In this document: positions 24,170 through 36,682 of the stretch, piece by piece
How positions within the stretch are numbered: the stretch's first letter is position 1
How the letters are laid out: the number at the start of each line of letters is the position of its first letter
NCBI GenBank assembly: GCA_033030425.1
Contig: JAUFSD010000006.1
Location: 186,001 to 250,000, forward strand
Source of the DNA: Verpa conica
Taxonomy: Eukaryota > Ascomycota > Pezizomycetes > Pezizales > Morchellaceae
Direction of reading: 5' to 3'
DNA length: 64,000 nucleotides
Program-made: the position numbers and the translations under genes
Notes under the pieces: model-generated
Told to the model about the DNA's origin: nothing
The model's input: the letters and a program-made list of their open reading frames with translations, nothing else
Databases searched by the model: none

Positions 24170-26761
24170 TTACTCCGGTCGAGGCCTGGATTCTCCTCCC
24201 ATTTCAGTCACTTCGTTATTAATCGTAACTTTCTTCATCGTATTGACTGGCGATGAATAAAGTTCTTGCGGTTGACTGCTGTCTATATATTTTTTTGCAA
24301 CGTTAGTTCTGGAATACAAGTTTTCACTAGAGTTTTTAAAGGGTTATACTAACCAGGCATCTCATAGACCTGTCGACCCTGTGCCTCAACAATTACTGCA
24401 TCCATAGGGTTTTGTGATACATCAGTCATAGGGCTGACGAGAGCAGAATGATGGTCAAACGGATTTGGCCCTTCTGAGCTCGGTGTTGGATCGTCAAATC
24501 CGCGCTTCTCATCACCATAAACACCCAACAGCCAAGACCATGTCTGTCTGTTCCTTCTAACAGTGCTTGCAGCAGAATCACTCTGGCCTGCTTTCCGCTG
24601 TTGCTTCTTGCGCCGGAGCCAGAATAGGACTGCACAAAGGACGGTGATGAGACCGAGGAGGCCAAGAATAGCTCCTAGAAGTGGCGGGACATAGCTCGGC
24701 ATGCCACTTGATGAGCTCGGAGCGGGTGTATAAAGCGTGGCGCTTGGAATTCCGGATATGGTATTGCTAGCAGCTGGTGTATATGGCCAATATGTGGGAA
24801 CGGTTTTTGTGTACGGTACGTCGAACAAGCCTTTGATATCATCATCACTCCATTTCTCTGCTTGCAGAGTGCTACCTCCAGCCTCACTAGTAGGCAAAAA
24901 TAATTAGTTAGTAATTTAGACAAGGGAAGCTAGGGCATCCAATATAAAAAAAAAGCACCGGAGTTCCAAAGTAGGGGGATAAGAATCGGGGTATGGATTG
25001 CGCGCTAGACTTACTTTCCACCAATAACTTTTTGAAGCACTTCGGGAACTTTGTAGGTGTCATGAACCGTAGGATCGTACTTGTCTTCCCATTCTAGAGT
25101 ATTCAAGTTGAAAATTCTGATCAACCCCCCATTCAAACATTGATAGCTGTTTGTTTCTGGTCGTCCCCCGATAGACATCATCAGGTTATCGGCTACCTTA
25201 TGACATCGGTGTCCTTTCCGGGCATGGCTTTGGTCTGTTCCGTCGTAGACCTTGGTCCATGTGAATGAGGGAATTGACAAAACATATACATTGGCTGAGA
25301 CTGGCTTCATGTAGAGCGGGTAGTCCGAAATATCTTCATGGCCACCATAAACATAGATCTATGAGTTGTATATTACACAGAGTTAGAGCTTTCTCTTAAA
25401 AACCGAAATATAGAAAGTTAAGTCTACTAACCTGATGAGTTTTATTATCGCTTGATGACGCAACGACAGTACAAAACTCAGATGTTGGTGGAAGTGTTAT
25501 CCCAAATGTCTTCTGTGTGTACCTATTTTAGGCGTCAGAATTTAGAGTACTATGTTTGACACTACAAAAGGAACCTACCATTTGTTGTTGGCAATGTCAA
25601 ACAAATGAACATTATCGACGAATTCTTGTCCTTTGGTTTGCGACTCTTCTGTGAGATCCTTCCGAAGAGGATATCTTTCCCGATTTACTGAACCGCCAAT
25701 GGCCACCAACATTCCTTGCGCGCCAACCGGTAACCAAACCAATTCAGAGCTTTTCCGAGCGGAGATGCTCGATGGGAGCGTAACGTTTTCCCATGTCTCA
25801 CTCTCCATTACGCTTAGGTCCACAGATATAAGATTCGAGCTGTTTCCGTATGGCGTAGTATCTGTGGTTGCCGATTTCGGCGAGTAGAATTCACCCCAAT
25901 TTGGCCCCTATCCCCATTACAAAAAAAAAAGGAGAATTTCAGCGATTTAGATCTACAATGAAAATAACAGAGTAGGGGGAGAGGGGAGGAATCAACTCAC
26001 GGTTGCGCCACTAAAGACGAAAGCCTTATTTTCTGACGGAACATTCACAGAACCTGCAGATGCAATATACCTCGTAACTCCACTAAGTCCGCGCAACTCG
26101 AATTCCCCAGGGTTATTCAACGGTGTAGCTCCATTCTGTACCATATATCTCGCTAAGCTCCATTTATCGTTTATGAGAACATCGGCGTCCACATATTCCA
26201 TGTATCCACCATAAACTATAAACTCGTAATCGTTCGCCAACATGAACCCGTCGGTGAAGTCTGTGCCCATATTCCCGGAAGGTTTGCTTTCGTTCCGCAG
26301 GATGCTAAACTGATCATCGTCTATTGAGAATGAATAGGTCAGGTTGACTGAATATAGAAGATGCGTGCCGTCTAAAAAAAAAAAAAAAAAAATCAAAGTT
26401 AGTTAGTGAGGTATCTTTAAGTTGACCGAGAGCTAGACAAACTTGTTAGCTGCTTAGTATCCCCGTTCTGGGTTACTACTCGCATCATGTAACCCCCATC
26501 GATATATATTGTATCTCGAAATATTGTAGCTGTTTGATGATCAGGATGTGTTATTATATTTCTTTCCGGAGCGTGATGGCGGAGAGGATCAAACATACAT
26601 TGTGGTCTGTCCCAGAAGCAGATAGTTTCTGAGTTTTTCGAATCTGCGCGCACGGCTAGACCTGTTGGAGAGCTATTCGAGAACCCAAATAATAAAAGAA
26701 AGGTTAATAATACTGAGACTGCTCTACCAGGAACAGCCCGCAGTGAAAAGAGCCGCATCAT
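24170..26761 (-). CDS. Kelch-repeat single-pass membrane protein
   Basis: Seven exons (26761-26443, 26371-26001, 25907-25579, 25522-25432, 25358-25015, 24886-24354, 24282-24170) stay in phase and give 699 residues. A signal peptide precedes an ectodomain with kelch-like blades, seen as recurring hydrophobic-GG motifs (IYIDGGYM, FIVYGGYM, MLVAIGGS, IYVYGGH, LMMSIGG). A Ser/Pro/Thr-rich stalk is followed by one membrane segment at about 553-575 (GAILGLLGLITVLCAVLFWL), a basic stop-transfer RRKKQQRK and a cytosolic tail. Kelch propellers bind proteins or carbohydrates, so a surface sensor or adhesion role is possible. The first intron ends in a run of about 19 T before AG. The gene is divergent from the adhesin gene. 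Architecture is clear; the ligand is unknown. Confidence 0.85.
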
Positions 26762-28801
26762 CTTGAATGACGATTTAGATGTTGGTTTTTGTTTCCCTTC
26801 TGATGGGCTATGAAGAGGTTTTTAGGTAAAGACTAAGGGTTTCTGCGAGGGGGGGGGTACGTAGGGAAGGAAAGCACCGATGAGCGAGTGAGAAATAAAG
26901 TAGGCCAGCCGCTTAGTTTAGGTCAAGTATCCACTTGCAACCTACAAATACGTATAGACCACATTCTCTAGACTTTACTGCATAATATCTAGTCCCATTG
27001 CTATATGCATGGCTAATAATTAGGAAAGTGGTGTGGCTATGGAGTCCCTGTGTGGGAGTGCGTTCCTGAGGAGGTGCGGGGAAAAAAATAAATCAGCGGC
27101 TGAATCAATAAAGTATCACGAAGCCCTCTTACTCCGGCTGCTCTGGCTATTCGGGAAGTCATAAAAAAAAATTAGTCTTGGTATATGTGCCTTTCTTGTT
27201 GACATTACATAGAGGCTTCGCCATCCTTTTTTTTCCCTCTTTTTTTCTTTCTTTTTAATCAAATGCTTTTCTTTATAGGATTGCAATTGAGAAGGGGGAA
27301 CAAAAATCCTTTTCATGAAAGAAGAGGTGTGGGTGATTATTTTTTCCTTTGCTGATGGTACAGCCTAGCGGCCAGGTTCAAAAGCTCACCTTCGCCGTTT
27401 CATTCGGGAAATCGCAGCCTTTGGCTGTCATTCAGTCAGTATAGGCACACCGGTACCCCAGTAGGTTTGTGATCACGATTCATCGCGGGGCCCTGCTTCG
27501 TGTAGCCTCGTGGAGGTACCCCTCTGATATCGGCGCTGGGGGATACCATCTCCAATATACCCATGCTAGTGTGACATCCCTGTGTGTAAGCGACTAGAGC
27601 CGCTGCACGCTTGCTCACCAACATGAGTGGGGGCCATCATGCAGGTGGAGTTATCTATAAATGTGAATAGATGAGTAAAGAGAGAGCGAGTGAGTGATAA
27701 ACAAGCAGGATAGAGAGGTACACCAAAGGTCGGGCAACTCTAAAGTAAACAGAGGTGCGGTTTGATGGTGGCGCAACTAAGCATCGCTAAGCGGTGTCTG
27801 AAGTGCACAAAGCGACTCAGATCGGAGGGTTGTGCACCAATGTCATGCAGAATTCCTGGATTCGCTTTTGTTTTTCTCAACAGTATGGTCTTCGGGTATT
27901 GAGTGAGACCCTGTGAGGCTCTTTGAATCCAGCACTAAGGATCCACATAGTATGTGGATAGTAAAACGGTTTAGAGAATGCTCATGGGTCACATAAGGTA
28001 CATACATAGAGCCTCTAGAATATGTCACTCAAATGGGTGCAGTACCTGTGCGGGCTATTTGTAGCAACAATGTTGCTCTGATGAGTTGTCTTATCTCTTT
28101 TTCCCACCTATGGAAAGAATGACCCCTAAGGCAACAATTGCAATCTATTTCACCTAGTAGACAGCAGAGGCTCTAGAGGGATTTGTCGGCAGGGTCGACT
28201 AAAATTCTCCACACTCTTCGCCGCACCGGGGTCATTATCCTTGAGTGGCAAGGCGTGGTCTACTATCTGCCCACAGAAATACCACCGATTCGGATACTCT
28301 TCTTCTGTCGAAGGCAGGTGGGGCAATAAATAAAGTACCTACGTAGTCAGGCGGTGGTGCGTGCTGCGGCCACAACAGGGATTCCAGGGGTGTAATCTGA
28401 TCGTTTCAATTGCTAAACCGTATCGATTCCCTTGCTCGTCCCAGCTACCTATTTGTGTGCTTGTGTGCCCATACTCTACATGGGCAAGGGAGGCCAAGAT
28501 AGAACCAAGTACTCAATTTTTTCGTATTTTATAGTCGTACCTAGTCATACAAGCAGGCCAAGTAATACAAGTAATAAGGCCGCAGCCCGCCCTGATCGAA
28601 CTGTTTATCAGGCTGCTCTTGTACCTGACCCAGCACCAGGGCTCTTCAGTATTTCTCTCTTTCAAGTGTTACTAGTGGAAGGACTCCGTTCGTTCGTCCC
28701 TACCAGGAACACGGAACAACATTCGTTCAAAGGTCGTGTCAATTGCCTCGACTTTGCAAATACATTCGTTCAGCGATTTTGCATACTATTGAACCACTAG
28801 G
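26762..28801. other. Large intergenic between divergent surface genes
   Basis: Two kilobases separate the kelch-protein gene and the adhesin gene, which are transcribed away from each other. It contains homopolymer G (about 26850) and T/A runs (27160-27260), but no supported gene. This is long for a promoter region and could hold distal control elements of either gene, which cannot be recognised here. Confidence 0.45.
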
Positions 28802-31800
28802 ATGATTTGGGGGAAAGGTGGAATGAGGCTTGCGACGGCCGCAGCCTTAGCATTCTTCTATGGCCAGCAGCAGGTGTCTGCCACATACTGCAACAATACA
28901 GTCACTGAATATATCACATCGAAATGGACCTATGTGCAACTCTCTACGGTCCACTCAACAGTCACCGAAATAAAGGAACGTCCTACTACAATCTACGAGA
29001 CGGTCACCGAGCCAGGCAAGAACCATACTGCTACGGAAACTTCCTACGTTACCATAACTACGCCCACTTCTTATCCAGTTACTGTCACGCAGACTCTTGT
29101 CATCAATTCGACACATACAGAAACCTTGCCAATCACTGTTACGGCTACGACAACAGATGTCTCGGTCACTACAGATATCTCGGTGACTACTGATATCTCG
29201 GTGACCACGGATATCTCAATAACTACAGATACAAAAACCACCGTGACAACAGATCTGACGACAACCACTGATTGGACAACGGTTACATCTTACATTACGC
29301 AAACCACTTCATTGCCTGGTACCACCGTGACAAAGGATGGAACAACCGTTATAATGCCTCCAGTAACGCTTACCAGCACCTATACCACGGTTTATAGCAC
29401 GACGGCGACAGCGACAGCGACGACGACAGCAACCACGACGGCTACTACCACAAGGGATGTTACTCGGACTAGTACTATCACAGACTGGCATACGACTGTC
29501 AGTTCAGTCTATGTCACAAGGACCACCACTAGCTATGTTCCAACAACTCAACTCATCACAACTACCGTTTCGCAGACAGTGGTATCAAGCAGTTATATCA
29601 CAACAAGTGTCTTGGTCACGGTGTTGACAACTGAAACATACAGGACTACATTTACTTCTCGGGAAACCTATCTAAGCACTATTACTGAGAAGACCACCGA
29701 GATTGAGACATCAAGGATAACCGAGACTGAAAAGACTACAGCGACCGAGACTGAAAAGACTACAGCTACCGAGACTGAAAAGACTACAGCTACCGAGACT
29801 GAGAGTTACACGAGTACCACAACTGCCACAACCGTGACAACTGCAACTGTCACGTCTGAGACAACGTTCTATTCCCCTACAACACTCTACTCGACGACTA
29901 CAACAACGCTTCCGGGGACAACAATTACTACAAGCTATCCCGTGACTACCAGCGTCCTTGTAACAACAACTGATACATTTACAACAGTTTCGACGTTATT
30001 ACAAGAGATTCTCATCACAGTAGACCGCCCGGTCACGGTGACTGAGAGGACCACGGAGATCACGAGGGTGACCGAGACTGAGCATCTCACGAGTACTACA
30101 ACCGCGACAACCGTAGCAACCTCAATTATCACGTCTGAGACAACGTATTACTCCCCTACGACGATCTACTCGACAGATACAACAACGCTCCCAGGGACAA
30201 CGGTTACTACAAGCTACCCAGTAACCACGAGTGTTCTTGTGACGAGAACTGACACAGTCACAACAACTGACACTTACATTACAACTGCGGTGGTAACACA
30301 AGATGTACTTATCACAGTCGATCGCCCTGTCACGGTGGACCGTCCTATCACCATCGATCGTCCTACAACAATTACTACCACCAATGAAGTGACCATTACT
30401 CGGCCCGTGACTGTTGAGGTGCCAGTAACAACAACATCTTTCGTAACTAGTGTCATTACAACCGTTGAGACTTTGCCTGGAACGACGATCACCACAAGCT
30501 TCACAGCTACTGAGACGTTGTTGTTCACGACAACGAGTATTGAAAGCTACACTACGACCTATCTGAGTACTGTTATCTCTACATTAGTAACAACGGCCAC
30601 AGACACTACAACAGCCACAGATACCACAACAGCCACAGATACCACTACAGCTACAGCTACTACCACGGCTACAGATACTACTACGGCTACAGACACTACC
30701 ACAGCCACAGATACTACCACAGCCACAGATACTACCACGGCCACAGATACCACGACGGCCACAGATACTACCACAGCTACGGAAATAACTACAGCCACTA
30801 CCTCGTTATTTTTCACTACGACTCTACCAGGAACAACAGTCATCCAGACCCTTCCTGCCGAAACCGTGACAACCACGCTGCCAGGTGTTGTGACTACAAT
30901 TACCGCCCCAGGAACCACTGTGGTCAGCACCCTTCCAGGAGTGGTGACGACAATTACTGCCCCAGGAACCACTGTGTTAAGCACCCTCCCCGGAGTGGTG
31001 ACTACAGTTACTGGCCCAGTAACCACTGTGCTAAGCACTCTCCCGGGAGTGGTGACTACAATTACTGCTGCTGGAACTACTGTCCTAAGCACCCTCCCAG
31101 GGGTTGTGACTACAGTTACTGCCCCAGGAACCACCGTTCTAAGCACCCTACCCGGAGTGGTCACTACAGTTACTGGCCCTGGTACCACTGTCCTAAGCAC
31201 CCTTCCAGGAGTGGTAACGACAATTACTGCCCCAGGAACCACCGTTCTAAGTACCCTTCCTGGAGTGGTCACAACCACAACACTCCCAGCCATTGTCACA
31301 ACATTCACATCACCACCAATCACTACAACTATTCAACTACCTGGGAATACACTTACGCGGACGGTAACGGAAAGCTGTACTCGTCGTGCTGCACCTACGC
31401 AAGCTGTCATAGTTTCTTCTGATGACAAAACCTTTGGTTGTTCACCTGGTTACGTTTGCAACCCTGTAGACCGTTGCGAAACTGAGCCACCTCCAGAGCT
31501 TGGGTACACTTGTCAACCGCAGGAATGTACCGAAGCGCCACCGCTTTGCGATGTACCAGAATGGGGCGAGCCGATTTACTCGAACGAAATTGGGGTGTGG
31601 CCAATCCAATTGCCTTACTATCCTCTTGACCCAACTCTTTTCGGATTGACCGATGCTATTTTCGTTATCGAGGATACTGGATATATGAAGAGGTCCCTTG
31701 ATGGAATGGATGGAATGAATTTTGGTTTGGAGAGGAGGCAAGATCAGCAGCCACTGCTAGAGACATCTGTCTGTTACGACGAGTGCAGTATGTGTAACCC

Positions 31801-32960
31801 GTTGCCATTGTAGTATAAGTTTGAACACAATTGCTGACCAAGATACCCTCCAACTCTACAGATACTGCCTATAGTAATGCCCTCGCACTGGGTAAGACGG
31901 CGAGATTATGCGCTGCAAATGGTCCATTCATGACTGCCCTAGAGAAATGTCAAGCATGTTTTGTTTTCCACGCCGAAAACCCCACCACCGCCCAACAGGC
32001 ATACGCGCTGTCTATGACCGATATTGAGCAGTTCACGGATTACTGTAACAGAAACTACCCTACTACAACTGCTGTTTCTAGTGCTACATCTTCATCCACT
32101 ACAAGTGGAGCAGTCTTTACGCCACTTCCTGCCCTTGGTGGCTCTAATACTAGCGGCTCTACAGTAAGTGATTATGCTGCAATTAATACAAGTGCCCTGG
32201 AATATAGATACTGACTTTGCGATTAGACAACCACAACTAGCTCTATTGCTTCTACTAGTAGTACAAGTAGCTCCACCTCATCCTCCATCAGTGTTGCAAG
32301 TAGTACTTCCTCTTCTACTACCGGTAGCACAAGTAGTGCTATATCTACTTCTGCCAGTAGTACAAGTAGTAGCCCTGCTTCCTCTTCGAGTAGTACAGGA
32401 CTGCCAACCTCGATAGTAGTGTCGACCTCGAGCTCTTCTCAGGTCTCCTCTACTATAGGGGCTTCATCCAGTCTGTTTTCCTCATTTCATTACACCCCGG
32501 AATCCTTCTCCACTATAGAGTCTATTTCTACTCTGGAGAATCTTTCCATTACATTCAAGGCGCTAACATTAAGTACTCCAGGCTCGTCAGTATCGTCTTC
32601 ATCCCCGGCATCGTCTTCATCCCCGACATCGTCTTCATCCCTTGCATCGTCGTCATCATCGTCTTCATCGTTGTCTCCGGGATCCACCGGTACTGCGGTG
32701 ACCAACCCTACGACACCAGTTTCATCTACTGCTGCATCGGTGAGTTAAATGCATCTCATGAAACAAAGTGACACTCTAACTGACAAACCAAACCCCCCAT
32801 CTAGTCCACAACCATCAACCCGAACGCGACCGCGACCACGAATGCAACCGCAAGCTCAACGCCAGAAATGTTCGACGGTAGTGATGCAGCTACCAATTCA
32901 CTCAGTATGGGAGTACTCGTAGTGGCTTTGCTTGTAACTTTAGCTTTCCTTAACTTGTAA
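28802..32960 (+). CDS. GPI-anchored Thr-rich mucin-like adhesin
   Basis: Four exons (28802-31793, 31862-32163, 32227-32739, 32805-32960) stay in phase and give 1320 residues. The N-terminus is a secretion signal; MRLATAAALAFFYG at residue 8 is an equally good start. Residues about 30-850 are extremely Thr-rich and are made of several tandem-repeat arrays. A Cys-rich stretch follows at about 855-1035, including C-x-x-C pairs and a conserved AYSNALALGKTARLC segment seen in other fungal surface glycoproteins. Then comes a Ser/Thr stalk and a hydrophobic C-terminus (MGVLVVALLVTLAFLNL), the pattern of a GPI signal. It should be a heavily O-glycosylated wall protein acting in adhesion. The exon 1 donor (GTAACC) is weaker than the others. 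The ligand is unknown. Confidence 0.87.
29152..29232 (+). repeat. 18-nt tandem repeat (DISVTT) in adhesin
   Basis: Four consecutive six-residue units of the form DISVTT, differing by single substitutions, lie inside exon 1 of the adhesin. Codon-level differences are few, so expansion was probably recent. Such arrays often vary in copy number between strains. Confidence 0.85.
29720..29802 (+). repeat. 24-nt tandem repeat (TEKTTATE) in adhesin
   Basis: About three and a half eight-residue units rich in Glu, Lys and Thr lie in tandem. This is the only notably charged stretch in the Thr-rich part of the adhesin. The units are almost identical at nucleotide level. Confidence 0.85.
29800..30345 (+). 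repeat. Two long diverged repeats in adhesin
   Basis: A block of roughly 85 residues is present twice: about 29800-30045 and 30080-30345. Both contain SETT-[FY]-YSPTT, LPGTT, TTSYPVTTSVLV and ILITVDRPVTV-like segments in the same order. The second copy ends in a short extra expansion of VDRP-type units (about 30313-30365). The copies differ at many residues, so this duplication is older than the short arrays. Confidence 0.8.
30595..30782 (+). repeat. 18-nt tandem repeat (TATDTT) in adhesin
   Basis: About ten six-residue units TATDTT lie in tandem, with one unit changed to TATATT and a degenerate end (TATEIT). Synonymous differences are mainly at the third codon position of Thr and Ala. The array sits just before a hydrophobic SLFFTTTLPGTT break. 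Confidence 0.85.
30878..31273 (+). repeat. 54-nt tandem repeat (LPGVVTT) in adhesin
   Basis: The heptad LPGVVTT recurs at an exact 54-nt period, at 30878, 30932, 30986, 31040, 31094, 31148, 31202 and 31256. Each unit is 18 residues, with variable T-[IV]-T-[AG]-[PA]-[GV]-TTVLS filler. The exact period with only scattered third-position changes suggests recent expansion or ongoing homogenisation. It probably sets the length of the adhesin stalk. Confidence 0.9.
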
Positions 32961-35900
32961 GGGATTGGAGTAAGGATTGTTTTTTAGTTGGTATCGTTTT
33001 TTTTCCTATTTCATCTGGGGAGGGGGGTATGGGGTTATGGGTTATGTTTTAATGTTGGGAGTATGTTGGAATGGATTTCATTTGTTAAGTAAGATTCGGT
33101 CTAGGGGGGGAGGGGGTTAATGATTTACCGAACGAACTGTTACGCTCATTACGAAAGAAACTATGGGGATTGAATTAGGTAGGAGGTCTGGAGGAAGTAA
33201 GGCGGGAGGGGGGGGGGGCTGGAAAATAAATTATCTTATTGTTGAGGGCTTTGCATAAAATTGAGGAAGAATTTCAATGACTGGTTGGATGTAATGAAAA
33301 AATATGATTATTCTTCATATTTCGTATAACGGATTAATTTCTGCCTTTGGATTTTGATGCCCTAGGAGTTTATTATGCACGGTCTATGGGGGATTAAATT
33401 TTAATCAACACGTACCGGTACATATTAAGTTCCTGTTATCTATAAAGCTTGATTCTATATATATACGACTAGAGGATCTTACTACAGAACCTAAAGAATA
33501 GCTAGAACACCATCGAACGTTATTTCTACATGAGATGGCAGCTATTTTATTGGCCGTAACTCTGGACTGATATGCGCTCTCGAAATCAAGATCAAGGTCA
33601 CAACGCCTTAATCTATTGTGATACCAACTTCTAGTAGCGATATATAGTAAAATACCACTTTGCGCAACGTCGACACGTGTACCGGCGAGTCAAGTTGAGA
33701 CTAGGCCCTAGCTATGGACCTGTATGTCAACATAGAGTCTACTAGCTTCGATTATTACCATCAGAACTGGATTATTCTTATAAGGACGACTAAGATTGCG
33801 GAAACGTATTAATGGAGCTCGTTAGTTGTAGTATCTATTAGAGTATGTTTGGTATAGGGAGTGCCTTAGCCTTTGGGCTCCATGTACTGATGATCAATTC
33901 GTTCATGTGGTATAGGGTTAGGGTTACTTGCGGCAAGCACCTTCTACTGGGTTTTGGGCCCCGATCTGTGGTTGAATTTGGCCGTGGTTGGACCTTACAG
34001 TCGTTTCAGCAACTCATCTCTGCTCTACGAAGGCTCTTTTTACTAGTAACAGTTTTTTTTCTTTCTTAATTACCAAGCCAGCGATTTATCTGGTCATTCC
34101 ACACTTGCATTCTCGGGTTCTTTGCGCCTACCGCGATTTTTCTATATAGCATAATTGACAACCACACGAAGATCGACATGCGTGCTCTATAAGATGTTTT
34201 GTGCCACTGGTGGGCTTGAGCCCGACGCAGGTGCTCTATATCTATACCCTATATCCTGGTAGAATGAAGATTTCCTGCACGAGGAACTGGATTCAGCCTA
34301 CTGATCTGTAACCACCCGCCTATTGCGTACTATATAGGAGGTATGGCTTTTTTAGGGATTCAACCGATTAGAGTTCACCGCAGAATGAGATGTCTATGTT
34401 GATCTTTTTTTTTACTTGTGAGGTGCATGTACAGGCTCAGTTCCTCATGATACAGGGCTTTTTGCACGCCTCAATAAAAGAAAAAACACTCTCGCAGATC
34501 ACAAAGCTCTCATGACTTAGATGAAGGTTCATTGCCTCAAGTGGGTTCCCTCGCCCGTTGCTACGTGACGAGATCCCTATAGTAATGTAACGCCAAATTC
34601 CGTAGGTTAGGTCCCCTCTCCCCCCCGCCTGCAGAAACTACCGAGATGACTTGCATTAATTTTGTACAACCTCGAAACAGCCCCACTCCCTAAGTGAGCG
34701 TGACGGCCCTGCAAAGGCAAACAGTCTAGTCTATCTGGAGCCAGATCCTCAATTCCCTCTCTCTCCATCTACTAGTTTTTTTTATATACCCACCGGAGGA
34801 AGTAATGTACTCTAAGCGATAAGCGCGTACGGACATCTCTCCTCTACTATATCACACGTAATGTATGTACTTTAGCAGGATGCTTTAATTGTCGGTTTGA
34901 CCGGCGGCACGACGGAAGGTTAGAGAGAAAGAGTGTATCCCAGGCTAATGGTGGAGCTGCTCTCGGTAGGTACCCGGCACTAGCCGGTATATAAACCCCC
35001 AAATATATCTTCGTCATGTGAGTCAGTGGAGGCTTAAAAGGCTATATTGCCTCTTAGTAATATCTACGCCCCCCCCGGCACTCGGGTCAATTCTTGGCGA
35101 GTGACACTGTGGTGTTTTATTCGCGAATCTGTGTGTTAGGGGTGAGAGTAGATCTATGGGTGAAGAAGATATGAGCGTACAACATGTAGAGTTGGTATGG
35201 ATAATTATATAAGCACCAGGTGAAAAAACTCTACTGTAACCACTACTCAACGTCATCTTGTACGTTTGTATTAAAAAAGAACGCTCGAGTCATACAGCTC
35301 TTTAATGAAAGATATAAAATAAGGATTTTAATCCTCAATGAGTGTCATTGACTGGACGTCCGGTAGGAATAACGAATTAATCAAGGGTACTAATTATTCG
35401 GCCCGTCTTCTCCCTCTTTCTGGTAGTTGAGAAATTCAGAGAGTTGGAAATATACCTAAAATTCAAAACCTTGAGTTATCATGATACTATAAAACATAAG
35501 GATTGCCGGAATTAAATCACAGCTAATTCTTCCGTGATCCTAAAGTTCTAGCTGACGTTGAGCGTATATGTAAGCGTAAGGGTTGTACTGTGAACTCAAC
35601 ATGGCCTGATGACTACATACCTGGGGTAAACAACCCAAGCTCAAAGCAAGACATCCTTCCAGATGCATAAATATCAAACAGTATTCTCTGCAGGTAGGTG
35701 TATGCTACGCACAATGATGACTAAAGTTGAGACAGGTTATAAGATAATACAGGTAGACACACAATTGTAGCCACAGCCCACCACCCAAAATATAAGTTGT
35801 GCTTCCAGAAACTACGAGTGCGCGTATAGATATCTAAAAAATCATAAATCACAATCTTTCACCTCATCCAAAGTCAACTACATCAAAATAGAGAAATACT

Positions 35901-36682
35901 AATATTCAATGTGTAATGTTTCTATTTATCTTCATCGACTATCACTTGCACCACTGATCTATGAATAATTAGTGAATCATAAATATCATGACGAGTGAAT
36001 TGTAATGTTCATTTATTCGAATCTAAGGTTATATGCTCATATGATCATATTTTCGCAACTTTTGTCCATAGTTTGTAGCTAGTCTTGACTAAGGCGGTTC
36101 GCCAGCCTACCACTCCTAATTTATCTTTGTGCGTAACTTCCATATATAATCAATTAAGAACCATTATTATTTCATATAAATTCCTTTTTAGTGTCCAGCT
36201 TAGTGTTAGCTATAAACGTACTACAACTTTCAAATGGATGATAAATATTCAGCCTCACGGATTGTCACTCGCTATTATCCAGAGGGATTTACCTTGAGCA
36301 CCAGTTTAATTATTGAAGCCAGTGCCGCGACTAACACAGTGGCGTATCACCTACAAGACTTATTAAATACTTACCGCTTAGAGAGTCTATCCATTACCCA
36401 CACCATAGCTCAACAGAATAAACCAAAAAGACGTATCCCCCATTCCAAAAAGAGTGACATTCCATGAACGTGGCGAAGCAATAACCTGTGGTGGCGAAGT
36501 GCACTGTGGCGATAGTATGACGTACGTCTCTAATCCAATCAAACACCAACACCATCAAACAAGAATCCCATATCATAAGCGCTCAAGTTCACAATCTCCC
36601 CTCCCCTTCTTCCTTCCTCTCTTCAATCCTCTTCTGTCCAAAAAAAAAAAATATAACACAGAACTATCTCCCATCGAACGAA
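32961..36682. other. Long gene-free intergenic region
   Basis: No gene could be supported in 3.7 kb. The open frames at 33845, 35023 and 36085-36690 are short, without domains or splice partners. The DNA is AT-rich, with short G, T and C runs. The end near 36550-36680 is a CT-rich leader just before the next start codon. Decayed transposon DNA is possible, but no terminal repeat or polymerase motif is visible. Confidence 0.5.

Noticed and set aside
28076..28085. CTGATGAG, the core box of a hammerhead ribozyme
   Set aside because: No matching GAAA box follows after a stem, and flanking sequences do not form the three stems; an 8-base match is expected by chance.
30559..31323. 254-codon open frame on the minus strand inside the adhesin
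   Set aside because: It is a shadow of the Thr-rich tandem repeats (ACN codons read in reverse give Val/Gly/Ser-type codons without stops). It has no start context, domain or splice partners.
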